A DNA stretch of 64,000 nucleotides from Acinetobacter guillouiae CIP 63.46 (GCF_000368145.1 NZ_KB849283.1:186001-250000); one strand, 5' to 3'; numbered from the stretch's first letter, positions 38,662 through 47,542 are shown. A program made the numbers and translations. Notes: generated from the sequence alone by a model not told the origin.

Positions 38662-38690
38662 AAAAACCTAGCTTTGGCTAGGTTTTTATT
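38662..38690 (+). terminator. Terminator after trpB
   Basis: The stem AAAAACCTAGC / GCTAGGTTTTT has a 4-base loop and is followed by TATTT. Confidence 0.88.
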
Positions 38691-38779
38691 TGTCTTGTCA
38701 TAAATTGTTAGGCTTAAACTAAGATAGCGAGTTGAAATACATCAGCATAGACAACAATAGGTTAATATATATTATAAAA

Positions 38780-38799
38780 ATTATACCAATTGGTATAAT
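38780..38799. promoter_or_regulatory. Perfect 20-bp palindrome over the -10 box of the MoeA-like pair
   Basis: ATTATACCAATTGGTATAAT is a perfect palindrome. Its right arm contains TATAAT at 38794-38799, at the right distance (about 64 bases) from the TTG start at 38863 to be the -10 element. A repressor bound here would block transcription. No matching regulator gene is adjacent. Confidence 0.6.
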
Positions 38800-38862
38800 A
38801 TCAAAGAAAACTTTTAATCATCATAGATTATTTATTACTTTATAAAACGTTGAGATGTTACA

Positions 38863-40296
38863 TTGGAAATCAAAAACCGAAAATATATAAATTATAATTT
38901 GTGGCAGCAAGAGCAAATCGCTAACGTAATGCCTATTTCCAAATTAACTGAAAAAGTACCTTTAAAAGAAAGTTTGGGTAGAAAATCTGCAGTGGTTATT
39001 TATGCTACTTGTGCATACCCTAGTGTAGCTCTATCAAAAATTAGTGGTATGATGTTAAACATTAAAGATGACATTACTACACTTAAACAATATAAAGAGA
39101 TTAAAACTATATATTTTCTTCAAAGTTTAATGAATGGTGAAAACCCTTATTTAATCAAAGAAAAAAATGATTATATTTCAAGTATTGCCCCATATATAAA
39201 AATAGGCAGTATAGCGAATACGGTGATATCCTTAGAACAACATTCACCTTGGTTTAGAGCATCTTATCTCATTCCTGAAAAAGGTGATATGTTGATAGAT
39301 ATTAAAAAAGGAACTGGTGTTGTCGATATTGGAGCTGATTATCATGAAAAAGATTTAGTTTTAAAAAAAGATCATATTATTACAAATGCAAAAAAAGCCT
39401 TATTGAGGCAGGCAGGTATAAATGAAATTGAAGTTTATAAAAAGATTCGGTTTGCTGTATTTTGTGTTGATTATGAGCTTGAAAATTTGAATAAAAATTT
39501 TGAATTAGAATATATTCAGGATTGCATGCAAAGTTGGGGTTTTGATTTTGAAGTAATTAAAGTTAAACCATTCAAAAATGTCCCTCCCAATAGTGAAACT
39601 ACGGATGAAAGCGTTGCTAATAATTTCGAAACCTATTCAAGAAATATCAAGCAAGTAACACAAAACTATGACTATATTGTTGCATGTGGGCTAGCAAATA
39701 ATAATTATTTCAATCAAGTAGGCTTATTAAGATCCCTTAATGAATTAAGAAAGCTATATTCGCAAGGTGCATATAATCAGAAGGTACAACTGATAGGGAA
39801 TCATTTCACATTATTTTCAGGGTATTTACGAAGCCCTGTGTATCGAGAAGATATAAAACTCTATAATGATCAAGGACATTTGGTAGTTCAAAGGACGATG
39901 ACTTATGAAGATAAATCCGTAATGAGTTATATACCAGGTTATATTCTTGACATCATTGTAAATATGCATTTATTGGTAAAACCAACTATATTACAACGGA
40001 TGTATCGAAAGCCTACTTTACCTGAATGGAAAATAGGAGTATTAAGCCACGATTATAGTTTTGATATCGTCCAAGAGTATAAATACAAATTTTTATGGGC
40101 TTATGTATCACATACAACTTATGATGAAAGGCTTAGAATTGTAACCAAAGAAATTCCAGAACTTAAAATTATCAAAGTAGAAAATGAACGTCCCGATATG
40201 CTGAGTTTCTTTAGTGAATGTAATTGTTTTATCCCCGTGATAAATGAAGACATGCAACTTAAAGCTGGTGATTATTTCTATTATCTTGAAATATAA
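38863..40296 (+). CDS. Diverged MoeA-like protein, first of a tandem pair
   Basis: A 477-residue protein whose domain order follows MoeA (molybdopterin molybdenumtransferase). Residues 23-66 (MPISKLTEKVPLKESLGRKS, then AYPSVALSKISG) align with the N-terminal part. Residues 150-210 (GADYHEKDLVL, KALLRQAGINEIEVYKKIRF, VDYEL) align with the GEDI...GIAEVPV...TGDEL region. Residues 268-290 align with the MPT-binding SGGVS region, 355-380 (SYIPGYILDIIVNMHLLVKP) with LPGNPVS, and 440-477 with the C-terminal barrel (DMLSFFSECNCFIPVI, LKAGDYF). Key MoeA motifs are replaced: NSAMDGYA, SGGVSVG and KPGKP are not conserved. Normal molybdenum insertion is therefore doubtful. The TTG start is supported by alignment with the second copy. 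Confidence 0.65.
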   Translation: MEIKNRKYINYNLWQQEQIANVMPISKLTEKVPLKESLGRKSAVVIYATCAYPSVALSKISGMMLNIKDDITTLKQYKEIKTIYFLQSLMNGENPYLIKEKNDYISSIAPYIKIGSIANTVISLEQHSPWFRASYLIPEKGDMLIDIKKGTGVVDIGADYHEKDLVLKKDHIITNAKKALLRQAGINEIEVYKKIRFAVFCVDYELENLNKNFELEYIQDCMQSWGFDFEVIKVKPFKNVPPNSETTDESVANNFETYSRNIKQVTQNYDYIVACGLANNNYFNQVGLLRSLNELRKLYSQGAYNQKVQLIGNHFTLFSGYLRSPVYREDIKLYNDQGHLVVQRTMTYEDKSVMSYIPGYILDIIVNMHLLVKPTILQRMYRKPTLPEWKIGVLSHDYSFDIVQEYKYKFLWAYVSHTTYDERLRIVTKEIPELKIIKVENERPDMLSFFSECNCFIPVINEDMQLKAGDYFYYLEI

Positions 40297-40370
40297 AACA
40301 CGAATAATAAGATTTTAGGCACGAGTTGATCAATTTTTTCTAGAATTTTAATAACCAAAAGTAACATTAA

Positions 40371-40403
40371 AAGTTCAGCAGTACACACTGTTGAACTTTA
40401 TTT
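40371..40403 (+). terminator. Hairpin between the two MoeA-like genes
   Basis: A 12-bp stem AAGTTCAGCAGT / ACTGTTGAACTT (one G-U pair) has a 4-base loop at 40371-40398 and is followed by TATTT. It could end transcription of the first copy or reduce expression of the second. Confidence 0.55.
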
Positions 40404-40435
40404 AAAATAAATTTGACGTGAACGTAAGGTAGCCA

Positions 40436-41869
40436 ATGAATATAAAAAATAGTGACTATGTAGGAAAAATTTTTAGCAAATTGGTAATGATAAGTAAAAT
40501 AAAACCAAATTCTACTTTAACTGAAACAGTTTTACTTGAAAATTGTTTAGATAGGAGATTATCTGAAAATGTATGTGCGAATCAAAATTATCCATCGGTA
40601 GAATTATCCGCAATTTGTGGAAAAATGTTAAATATTCATCAAGATATTACCACAATTGAACAATTTAAAAAGATTGATTCGGTCCATTTCTATGGCGCAT
40701 TACGTAACGGTAAAGATCCGTACAAGATAAAAATAAAAAATGAATATGAAACAGGTATTCCTCAATACATCAGGATGGGAACAATTGGGAATACAGTCAT
40801 AACAACCGAACAGTTTCAGCCATGGTTTGATGCGGCTTTTCTAAGCGTTCAAAAAGATAATGCGTTGACTGAGATAAACAAAGGTAGTGGAGTGATTAAA
40901 GTAGGTGATGATTATAAAGAACAAGATATCATTTTAAAAAAAGACGATGTCATTACCAACACAAAAAAGGCTTTGCTGAGACAAGCTGGCATTGAATATG
41001 TACAGGTTTATAAAAATACACGATTTGCAATATTGTGTGTAGATTACGAGCTTGATCATTTCAATAAAAATTTTGAATTGGAATACATTAAAGATTCTAT
41101 GAAAAGTTGGGGGTATCGTTTTGAAGTGATAAAAATTAAGCCATCAAGATATGAGTCAAATAATCGTTCAATAGAAGATTTTGAAATCACAACTGATATT
41201 GAAACATATATTCAGAATATTAAAAAAGTTACAGAAGACTTTGATTATATCGTTGCATGCGGTCTGGCTGTAGATCAGCATCTTGTCCAATTGGGGCTAT
41301 TTAGATCCATTAATGAGTTAAACGTATTAACTGAACAAGGTTTAGTTCATCAAAAAAGTTATTTGATTGGAAATTCTTTTAAGATGATGGTCGGCGGTTT
41401 AAGAAGTCCAATAAAAAAAGAAACGATTAAATATCTCAATGAAAAAGGAATTCCATTTTGCACGAGGACTAAAACTTATGAGGATCGGGCTATCGTAAGT
41501 TATATACCTGGCTATATTCTTGATATTATTATCAATATGCATATTTTTATAAAACCAACGATTCTCAGCCATCTATATAACAAACCCGTTCAACCTGAAT
41601 GGAAAATTGGCGTTTTAAATCATGATTTTGACTATCAAGGAATTGCTGACAGTCAGCATAGATTTTTTTGGGGGTATGCGAGTGATGTGCATTATGGTAA
41701 AGATGGGGAAATGAGCACTACGAAGATTGCAGAAATTAAAATTATTAAAGTAGAAAATGAACGTCCCGATATGCTGAGTTTCTTTAGTGAGTGTAATTGT
41801 TTTATCCCCATGATAAATGAAGACATGCAACTCAAAGCAGGTGATTATTTCTATTATCTTGAAATTTAA
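40436..41869 (+). CDS. Diverged MoeA-like protein, second of a tandem pair
   Basis: Also 477 residues and collinear with the preceding gene from MNIKNSDY onward, clearly a tandem paralogue. It keeps the same replaced motifs (YPSVELSAICGKMLNI for the NSAMDGYA region, GDDYKEQDIILKK for the GEDI region, VDYELDHFNKNFELEYI, YIPGYILDIIINMHIFIKP). The N-terminal and central parts differ considerably from the first copy, but the last 45 codons are almost the same at DNA level. That both copies remain open and conserve the same unusual motifs suggests a selected function other than ordinary MoeA. The ATG follows AAGGTAG. Confidence 0.65.
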   Translation: MNIKNSDYVGKIFSKLVMISKIKPNSTLTETVLLENCLDRRLSENVCANQNYPSVELSAICGKMLNIHQDITTIEQFKKIDSVHFYGALRNGKDPYKIKIKNEYETGIPQYIRMGTIGNTVITTEQFQPWFDAAFLSVQKDNALTEINKGSGVIKVGDDYKEQDIILKKDDVITNTKKALLRQAGIEYVQVYKNTRFAILCVDYELDHFNKNFELEYIKDSMKSWGYRFEVIKIKPSRYESNNRSIEDFEITTDIETYIQNIKKVTEDFDYIVACGLAVDQHLVQLGLFRSINELNVLTEQGLVHQKSYLIGNSFKMMVGGLRSPIKKETIKYLNEKGIPFCTRTKTYEDRAIVSYIPGYILDIIINMHIFIKPTILSHLYNKPVQPEWKIGVLNHDFDYQGIADSQHRFFWGYASDVHYGKDGEMSTTKIAEIKIIKVENERPDMLSFFSECNCFIPMINEDMQLKAGDYFYYLEI

Positions 41870-41913
41870 AATGGTTTTACATGCAAGCTGAGCTGCCAAT
41901 TTTCTATACACAA

Positions 41914-41947
41914 TAAAAAAACCCTCCACATGGAGGGTTATATTTTT
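41914..41947. terminator. Bidirectional terminator between the MoeA-like and CBS genes
   Basis: The stem AACCCTCCA / TGGAGGGTT at 41920-41939 has an A run on the left and ATTTTTAT on the right, so it can serve both convergent genes. Confidence 0.85.
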
Positions 41948-41957
41948 ATAATGTCAC

Positions 41958-42389
41958 TTAACCTGAAATATATTGTCTTAATTGTTCAATCAATTTCCGT
42001 TGATCTTCCATCGTAGCTTTGACTAAATCGCCAATAGAAACAAATCCAACCAGCGTTTCACCTTCAATCACAGGTAAATGGCGTAAGTGTCCGTCAGTCA
42101 TTAAATTTAAACATTCTTCAACCGTATGGCCACGTGTCACAGAAATCACTCTAGACGTCATAATTTCAGCGACCGTTGTATGGTCAGAGGTACGCTGCAT
42201 AAGGGCAATTTTACGCGTATAGTCGCGTTCTGAGAGGATTCCGACGACCTTTGTATCTTTAGTGACAACCACAGCACCAATACCTTTGTTTGCCATAAGT
42301 GTAATGGCTTCTAATACTGTGGCAGAGGGTGAAATCGTATAAATTTCACGACCAATCTTATCTTGGATTACTTGTGCTACTGTCGTCAT
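41958..42389 (-). CDS. CBS-domain pair protein
   Basis: A 143-residue protein made of two CBS domains. The first is at about residues 10-65 (IYTISPSATVLEAITLMANK, GIGAVVVTKDTKVVGILSERDYTRKI) and the second at about 75-130 (MTSRVISVTRGHTVEECLNL, MTDGHLRHLPVIEGETLVGF). Free-standing CBS pairs usually bind adenine nucleotides and regulate partner proteins. The ATG at 42389 follows AAGGAAG; a longer frame upstream has no support. It is convergent with the MoeA-like pair. Confidence 0.9.
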   Translation of the reverse strand: MTTVAQVIQDKIGREIYTISPSATVLEAITLMANKGIGAVVVTKDTKVVGILSERDYTRKIALMQRTSDHTTVAEIMTSRVISVTRGHTVEECLNLMTDGHLRHLPVIEGETLVGFVSIGDLVKATMEDQRKLIEQLRQYISG

Positions 42390-42536
42390 AATTATTCTTC
42401 CTTTTCTAGGGTGCTTACCAATCTGCACACCTTTAACTTAACTGTATTTTTTAACTTTGCAAATACTTTGCAGTCATAAAAATATAAAGTTTATTTTTTA
42501 CAACAATTTTAAACTACTAAAAATATATCTTCGCCT

Positions 42537-42914
42537 TTAAGCCGGTTGAAATTGAACATGACTATGGAAAAAGAAATGTTCCATTTGAGAAGTTGAGAGT
42601 TTAAATTTTCGAGATGAAGAATTAAACAATGCAGGCATGATATTGAGCCGTGTTAATGTAGGTAACAGCGATTCTCTAAAATCTTTAGGTGTTATTCTGC
42701 GAGGGGTGTAGTGAGGCCAATGAATCTTTGCATACTGATGGGCTTGAACAGCGTTTAGCCAAAAAGGAAAATAAACTTCATTTGAACCAGACTTCATTGC
42801 CCAGCCATCATGGTAAAGTCCCCAAAGTACACCACAATACATGAGTGATTTTAAAATAGAAATTTTAATAAACAATTCATTCGAAATGGGCTGAAGATGA
42901 ATATACTTTTTCAT
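42537..42914 (-). CDS. DUF2750 family protein
   Basis: A 125-residue protein with the pattern of DUF2750: a helical N-terminus (NELFIKISILKSLMYCGVLW), GLYHDGWAMKSGSNEVYFPF, then WLNAVQAHQYAKIHWPHYTP and a helix that ends with RITPKDFRESLLPTLTRLNI. The function is unknown. The ATG at 42914 was preferred to an upstream non-ATG start, although no strong ribosome binding site is visible. Confidence 0.7.
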   Translation of the reverse strand: MKKYIHLQPISNELFIKISILKSLMYCGVLWGLYHDGWAMKSGSNEVYFPFWLNAVQAHQYAKIHWPHYTPRRITPKDFRESLLPTLTRLNIMPALFNSSSRKFKLSTSQMEHFFFHSHVQFQPA

Positions 42915-43068
42915 AATTAACAATCTTATTTAGTACATTGCCTATTGTAGTTGAAATTCTTATAAGAACTGTTGGTGCTTTATGCTCAATCGTAAGCATT
43001 TATTAAAACAATAAAAAATGTATTGAAAGCGTAATGATTTATTAAAAAATAAAAAGAATAGGGGTTAA

Positions 43069-43094
43069 AAAAAACGCCACCTAGGTGACGTTTT
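43069..43094 (-). terminator. Terminator after the Sel1-like gene
   Basis: AACG-CCACC/GGTG-ACGTT with one mismatch is flanked by an A run on the plus strand (T run on the minus transcript). It abuts the stop codon at 43096. Confidence 0.65.
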
Positions 43095-43095
43095 A

Positions 43096-43329
43096 TTATG
43101 CTTGCATGGTTGCCATCTTTTGCCAATATTGGGCTTTTAGAGAATCACGTTCAACACGGAAACCTTGGTAGTAAAGTTCTGCAAGAAACATTGCCGCTTT
43201 ACCATGACCCGCTTTCGCCGCATCTTCTAATGCTTTTACCGCTTCTACAAAGTTCATTTCACACTGGATTGTATTTACAGCATCTGCATAAACATGTTCT
43301 AAGTCTTGGTGAGAGATTTGATGAATCAT
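43096..43329 (-). CDS. Small Sel1-repeat-like protein
   Basis: A 77-residue protein with one Sel1/TPR-like helical pair: NFVEAVKALEDAAKAGHGKA followed by AMFLAELYYQGFRVERDSLK and AQYWQKMA. Such repeats mediate protein contacts. The ATG at 43329 has AAGGAG 5 bases upstream, so an upstream extension is rejected. It stands alone. Confidence 0.8.
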   Translation of the reverse strand: MIHQISHQDLEHVYADAVNTIQCEMNFVEAVKALEDAAKAGHGKAAMFLAELYYQGFRVERDSLKAQYWQKMATMQA

Positions 43330-43551
43330 ATATAACTCCTTATTGTAATTATGATCTTTTAACATAGCTCCCCAACGGAGCTTATACTTAACTAATCTAA
43401 CTTAACTTTATTAAACTAATATTACAATTAGCCTTTTTTGTCAAGCGATTTGAAATCTATGCTTGACGAAGATAAGATTACATGATTAAACATTAATCAG
43501 AAATAATATTTATTAAAATCAATATGAGAATTAAGACAAAGGGAGAGCAAA

Positions 43552-43908
43552 ATGACAAACACTATAGATGGCTTTATTTTTGATGTACCCGCTGCTGAGT
43601 CTCAGATCGTAGAATTAGCTCAGTATCACCGTAAACAACTGGATGAGGCAATTTATCATCAAGAAATCCATCTTGGGGATTATTGTTTAGCCCAGCGTAA
43701 ACGCGTGTACGATTATACCCGAAACTTAAATCCAGTGCAAAAAGCAGGCTTTTACCGGATCTATGATGGTGAATTAAGGCGTCTTGCTGATGATGATGAT
43801 TTGCATCCAGCGCATGCAGAGGGTGGAGTGAGTATCTTTGCTGTCAGTATTGCATTGGCAATTATTGCGATTATTTTGTATTTTGCATTTTTGAGAGCAA
43901 TTATTTAA
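43552..43908 (+). CDS. Hypothetical protein with C-terminal membrane anchor
   Basis: A 118-residue protein: a charged cytoplasmic part (SQIVELAQYHRKQLDEAIYH, QRKRVYDYTRNLNPVQKAGF, ELRRLADDDDLHPAHAEGG) followed by a single hydrophobic segment at the C-terminus (SIFAVSIALAIIAIILYFAF). GGGAGA precedes the ATG. I do not recognise the family. Confidence 0.7.
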   Translation: MTNTIDGFIFDVPAAESQIVELAQYHRKQLDEAIYHQEIHLGDYCLAQRKRVYDYTRNLNPVQKAGFYRIYDGELRRLADDDDLHPAHAEGGVSIFAVSIALAIIAIILYFAFLRAII

Positions 43909-43953
43909 TCATGTAATTTATGCGTTAAGCGCTATTGTTCTCTAAACATTCAT

Positions 43954-43990
43954 AAAGCTCTCGTCTTTTATTAGAGGAGAGCTTTCATTT
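43954..43990 (+). terminator. Weak terminator-like hairpin
   Basis: The stem AAAGCTCTC / GAGAGCTTT has a 14-base loop and is followed by CATTTTG. It lies about 45 bases after the preceding gene. Confidence 0.5.
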
Positions 43991-44186
43991 TGTCGATAAA
44001 TTATTTTTGCTGTTGCAGAGTTTGTCGGTTACGGTTTGGTTGTTATCGTGTGCTTGGCATATTTTCTCAAGATATCAATGACGATTAAAGATGGCTGTAT
44101 ACTTGAGAATACAGATAAAATGTAGCTTAGAAAGCGCTATATTTTTATGATCAGAGTGATAAACTATCCATAATTAGAGGTAGTTC

Positions 44187-44513
44187 ATGCGTAAATTCAA
44201 AGATTATTTTCAAAAATTGTATAGTTCTTTTCCTGTGGAAAAAATCTTGAATTCTTTTGTTGTTGTGGTCATCGCACTGATGATTTTTCTTGCAACATTG
44301 GCTTTAACACGGCCAATTAATCCAGATCAATACAAATATGTGATGCAATATTCACAACAAGCCGCCAATCCTAAGACGCAAAAAATTGCCAATCAATTGC
44401 GCCGCCAAGATCGTATTTATGTGGTTGAGTATTTACGCCTACTACGTGCCTATCATTTTGAAAATCAACAAGTAAAACGATATCCTGCGGTGGATAGTAA
44501 AGATCCGCAATAA
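44187..44513 (+). CDS. Small membrane protein of unknown function
   Basis: A 108-residue protein with a basic N-terminus (MRKFKDYFQKLY), one membrane segment (SFVVVVIALMIFLATLAL), and a soluble, basic, helical tail (KIANQLRRQDRIYVVEYLRL). No family is recognised. It is convergent with the M16 peptidase genes, with only 10 bases between stop codons. Confidence 0.7.
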   Translation: MRKFKDYFQKLYSSFPVEKILNSFVVVVIALMIFLATLALTRPINPDQYKYVMQYSQQAANPKTQKIANQLRRQDRIYVVEYLRLLRAYHFENQQVKRYPAVDSKDPQ

Positions 44514-44523
44514 CTGATAATAC

Positions 44524-46134
44524 TCATTTGGTTGATTCCGCTTGCGGGCGAATTGTTTTTTGAATGATCAATGTCGGGACATTTGGCATGGCTTGCGTAT
44601 CCACTTGCTTGTTTTGATTTGTACTGGATTGATCTGGGTTGGCTAAATCAGCACTCAACATGTCTTTTAATGCATTCTGGTCCAATGTCGGTGCAACAAC
44701 AACCAAAGTGAGACGATCCGCACGAAGATGTTTTTGAATGGCTTTTTGGACTTGCTTGGTGGTGACTTGGCTCAATTGCTTTTGATATTGAGTCAAATAA
44801 TCCGCAGGAAGTTGATAAAAACCAATTGATGCGATTTGGGCATTGATATTGGCATTGGAACTAAAGGTCATTGGAAATGAACGTAACATGCCTTCTTTGG
44901 TTTCTTCGAGCTGTTTTCTTTGGATTGGATTTTTTACAAAATCACGTAAGGCTTGATGTGCAACTTTGATACTGTCCATCAATTGATTTTGTTCAGTAGA
45001 ATAACTCAAACTAAAAAAACCCTGAGCCAATGTGGAGGTTAAATTACTATAAGCTCCATAGGTATAACCCCGTTTAACCCGAAGTTCTTTCATTAAAATG
45101 GAATTAAATCCGCTTCCGCCAAACATTTGATTGGCAACTTCTAATGCAACACGATCAGGATCGCTGCGCTGAATAGCTAAGTGTCCCATCATCACATTGG
45201 CTTGCGTTGAGTTAAACGGAATGTAATGGATATTAAAATCACTTTGATCTTGTGGTTCAGGAAGTGCTTGAGCAGCTTCACCTTGGGTTAGATTTTGACT
45301 GATTAAATTGGCCAGTTGGGTTGCATCGGCTGAAGTTAAATTACCAGTAATGGCAATATTCATGTTTTGGGCAACAAGCAGTTTCTGTCGATAAGCCCTA
45401 AGTAGTTCTGGGGTAATTTTTTTAAGGCTCCCATTGGTCCCCACAGTCGGTTCGGCATAAGGATGTTGTCCATATAACGCACGATAAAAGCGAATATTCA
45501 TAATCCGACTTGGATTTTCTTGGATTTGCTTTTGCCCAACCTTGGTATTATTTAGCACAAGATTTAAACCCGATGGATTAAATTGTGCATGATTCAGCAC
45601 ATGCAACATGGTATTGATAGCAGGGTTTAATTTTTCAGGATCTGACAAGACCCGGAGTCGGACGACAAACATATCACGGTACGCGGTAACGCTAAATTGA
45701 GCGCCTAATCCTTCAAATGTAGATGCGATCTCTTTTGCTGTATATTGATCTGTGCCTTCAGTGATCAGCTTGGCTGCCATATTTGCCATACCATACAGAC
45801 CTTTTCCTAGTGCTTCATCCTGTGACGAACCTGCATTAAAGGTGAGTTGAATATCCACAATAGGCAGGTCGGTGGCTGAAACAAACAGTGTTCTGACTTT
45901 TTGGTTGTTGGAGAGGTCTTGAACAAAGGGCGCTTGGTATTGTTGATGTTTATCTAAATTTTTTAAACTTTGTAAGGTCAAATTTGCCTTAAGTGCTGAA
46001 TCATCTATAACCGCATCGGTTTCATCATGATTGTCTAATTCAACCTCCGCATGGTTAAGAGGAGAGTAGAGTAAGCTGATGAACACAAACAGGGGTATTT
46101 TTATCGAATAGGTCGAAAATGGATTAAAATTCAT
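44524..46134 (-). CDS. M16 family peptidase-like protein, non-catalytic partner
   Basis: A 536-residue exported protein with an N-terminal signal (IKIPLFVFISLLYSPLNHAE). Two M16 domains follow, recognisable by VDIQLTFNAGSSQDEALGKG, LNMAITGNLTSADA-like strands and the C-terminal RVKRGYTYGAYSNLTSTLAQ. The zinc motif HxxEH is absent; the matching place reads GLYGMANMAAKLITEGT. The arginine/tyrosine substrate-binding pair of the C-terminal domain (RGYTYGAY) is kept. Such proteins form a heterodimer with a catalytic M16 subunit, here encoded 13 bases upstream. Together they probably degrade or process peptides in the periplasm. Confidence 0.88.
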   Translation of the reverse strand: MNFNPFSTYSIKIPLFVFISLLYSPLNHAEVELDNHDETDAVIDDSALKANLTLQSLKNLDKHQQYQAPFVQDLSNNQKVRTLFVSATDLPIVDIQLTFNAGSSQDEALGKGLYGMANMAAKLITEGTDQYTAKEIASTFEGLGAQFSVTAYRDMFVVRLRVLSDPEKLNPAINTMLHVLNHAQFNPSGLNLVLNNTKVGQKQIQENPSRIMNIRFYRALYGQHPYAEPTVGTNGSLKKITPELLRAYRQKLLVAQNMNIAITGNLTSADATQLANLISQNLTQGEAAQALPEPQDQSDFNIHYIPFNSTQANVMMGHLAIQRSDPDRVALEVANQMFGGSGFNSILMKELRVKRGYTYGAYSNLTSTLAQGFFSLSYSTEQNQLMDSIKVAHQALRDFVKNPIQRKQLEETKEGMLRSFPMTFSSNANINAQIASIGFYQLPADYLTQYQKQLSQVTTKQVQKAIQKHLRADRLTLVVVAPTLDQNALKDMLSADLANPDQSSTNQNKQVDTQAMPNVPTLIIQKTIRPQAESTK

Positions 46135-46147
46135 GAGAGATCCTTTT

Positions 46148-47542
46148 TTATTCTTTTGTACTTTCAGGCATTAAATACAAACTACTCAGATTGGCTTTGA
46201 CAAAATAAATATTGGCAATTCGTTGTAAATCTTGTGGCGTCACTTTGTCATAATGTTTGGGTAACTCATCCATTAAACGAAAACTTAGGCCGTTTACTTC
46301 CAAATTCCCAATCATATTGGCTTGTCCACCAATATCATCCTGACTATAGATTAAATTTGAAACGAAGTTGTTTTTGACACGATCGAGTTCAGCTTGATTG
46401 ACCAATTCTGTTTTAAATAAATTCATCTCTTTTTCAATCGCTTTTTGTGCCTCATCCAGAGAAACATCATCACTTGGGATCGCGGAGATCATAAATAAAC
46501 TGTCGCCGCGATTATAGGGGTCGTATCTGACACTGATTGCGGTCAGCACTTTTTTATCTCGAATCAGACGGTCTTGTAAGCGAGCGGAGATTCCGCCATC
46601 CAGTAAGGACTGGATAATGGTCAGGGCGTAGGCATCTTGTGGGTTTTTTGCTGTAGCAATGGATTTGACATTCCAAGCCATAAACAAGTTGGGGACTTGT
46701 ACTGGCAACTGCACTTCCATGTGTCGATAACCCATTCGATCAAACTCTAAAACATCATTACGGTCAGGAAGTTCCTTTTTGGGAATTGCCGCAAAATATT
46801 TTTCAACCTGTTTAAGTGCTTGTTCTGCATTGACATCTCCCACGATGACCAAGGTCGCATTATTGGGGGTGTACCAAGTTTGATACCAATGTTTAAGATC
46901 ATCCAGACGAATATTCTGTAGGTTTTTCATAAAGCCAATCACCGGTTGACGATGGTGACTGGTTGGATAGGCGATCCATTTAAAACGTTCGTAGGCTAGA
47001 TTTCGTGGATTATCATCTGTCCGTTGTCGTCTTTCCTCCATAACCACTTTGATTTCAGGATCAAAGTCTTGTTGTTTGAGGACCAGATTTGTCATACGGT
47101 CTGCTTCAAGTTCCAAAGCCAATGGAAAATACTTCTTGGGGTAAAGCTGATAATAGTTGGTGTAATTTGTATATGTGGCAGCGTTGGTGCGGCCACCATA
47201 AATTCGACTCAAACGCGCAAACTCATCATCAGGAACTTTTTTGGTTCCTTTAAACATCATATGTTCAAGCACATGCGAAATACCCAGTACATTACCTGAC
47301 TCATCACTACTTCCCACGCCGTACCAGATTTGGGTCATAACAATTGGTGAACGATGATCTTCACGGATAATCACTTTTAAACCATTTTTCAGTGTGGTTT
47401 CAAAGGTGGTCCTAGAAAGTTGGCTTTGAGGTGCTGCCTGAAGTTGCGTATTTACCGTGTTAAAAGATAAAAATAAGAGTGGCGCAAGGATAACTTTGGA
47501 TTGTCTAAGAAGATTTAAGAATTTAGATTTCAGAATATACAC
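46148..47542 (-). CDS. M16 family zinc metallopeptidase, catalytic subunit
   Basis: A 464-residue exported peptidase with an N-terminal hydrophobic signal (VILAPLLFLSFNTVNTQLQA). The inverted zinc motif HVLEH lies in GISHVLEHMMFKGTKK, and the third ligand Glu is in LELEADRMTNLVL or the nearby KVVMEERRQR. This is the pitrilysin/insulinase fold. The second M16 gene follows 13 bases downstream, matching the usual catalytic/non-catalytic pair. It is divergent from ftsY. Confidence 0.9.
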   Translation of the reverse strand: MYILKSKFLNLLRQSKVILAPLLFLSFNTVNTQLQAAPQSQLSRTTFETTLKNGLKVIIREDHRSPIVMTQIWYGVGSSDESGNVLGISHVLEHMMFKGTKKVPDDEFARLSRIYGGRTNAATYTNYTNYYQLYPKKYFPLALELEADRMTNLVLKQQDFDPEIKVVMEERRQRTDDNPRNLAYERFKWIAYPTSHHRQPVIGFMKNLQNIRLDDLKHWYQTWYTPNNATLVIVGDVNAEQALKQVEKYFAAIPKKELPDRNDVLEFDRMGYRHMEVQLPVQVPNLFMAWNVKSIATAKNPQDAYALTIIQSLLDGGISARLQDRLIRDKKVLTAISVRYDPYNRGDSLFMISAIPSDDVSLDEAQKAIEKEMNLFKTELVNQAELDRVKNNFVSNLIYSQDDIGGQANMIGNLEVNGLSFRLMDELPKHYDKVTPQDLQRIANIYFVKANLSSLYLMPESTKE

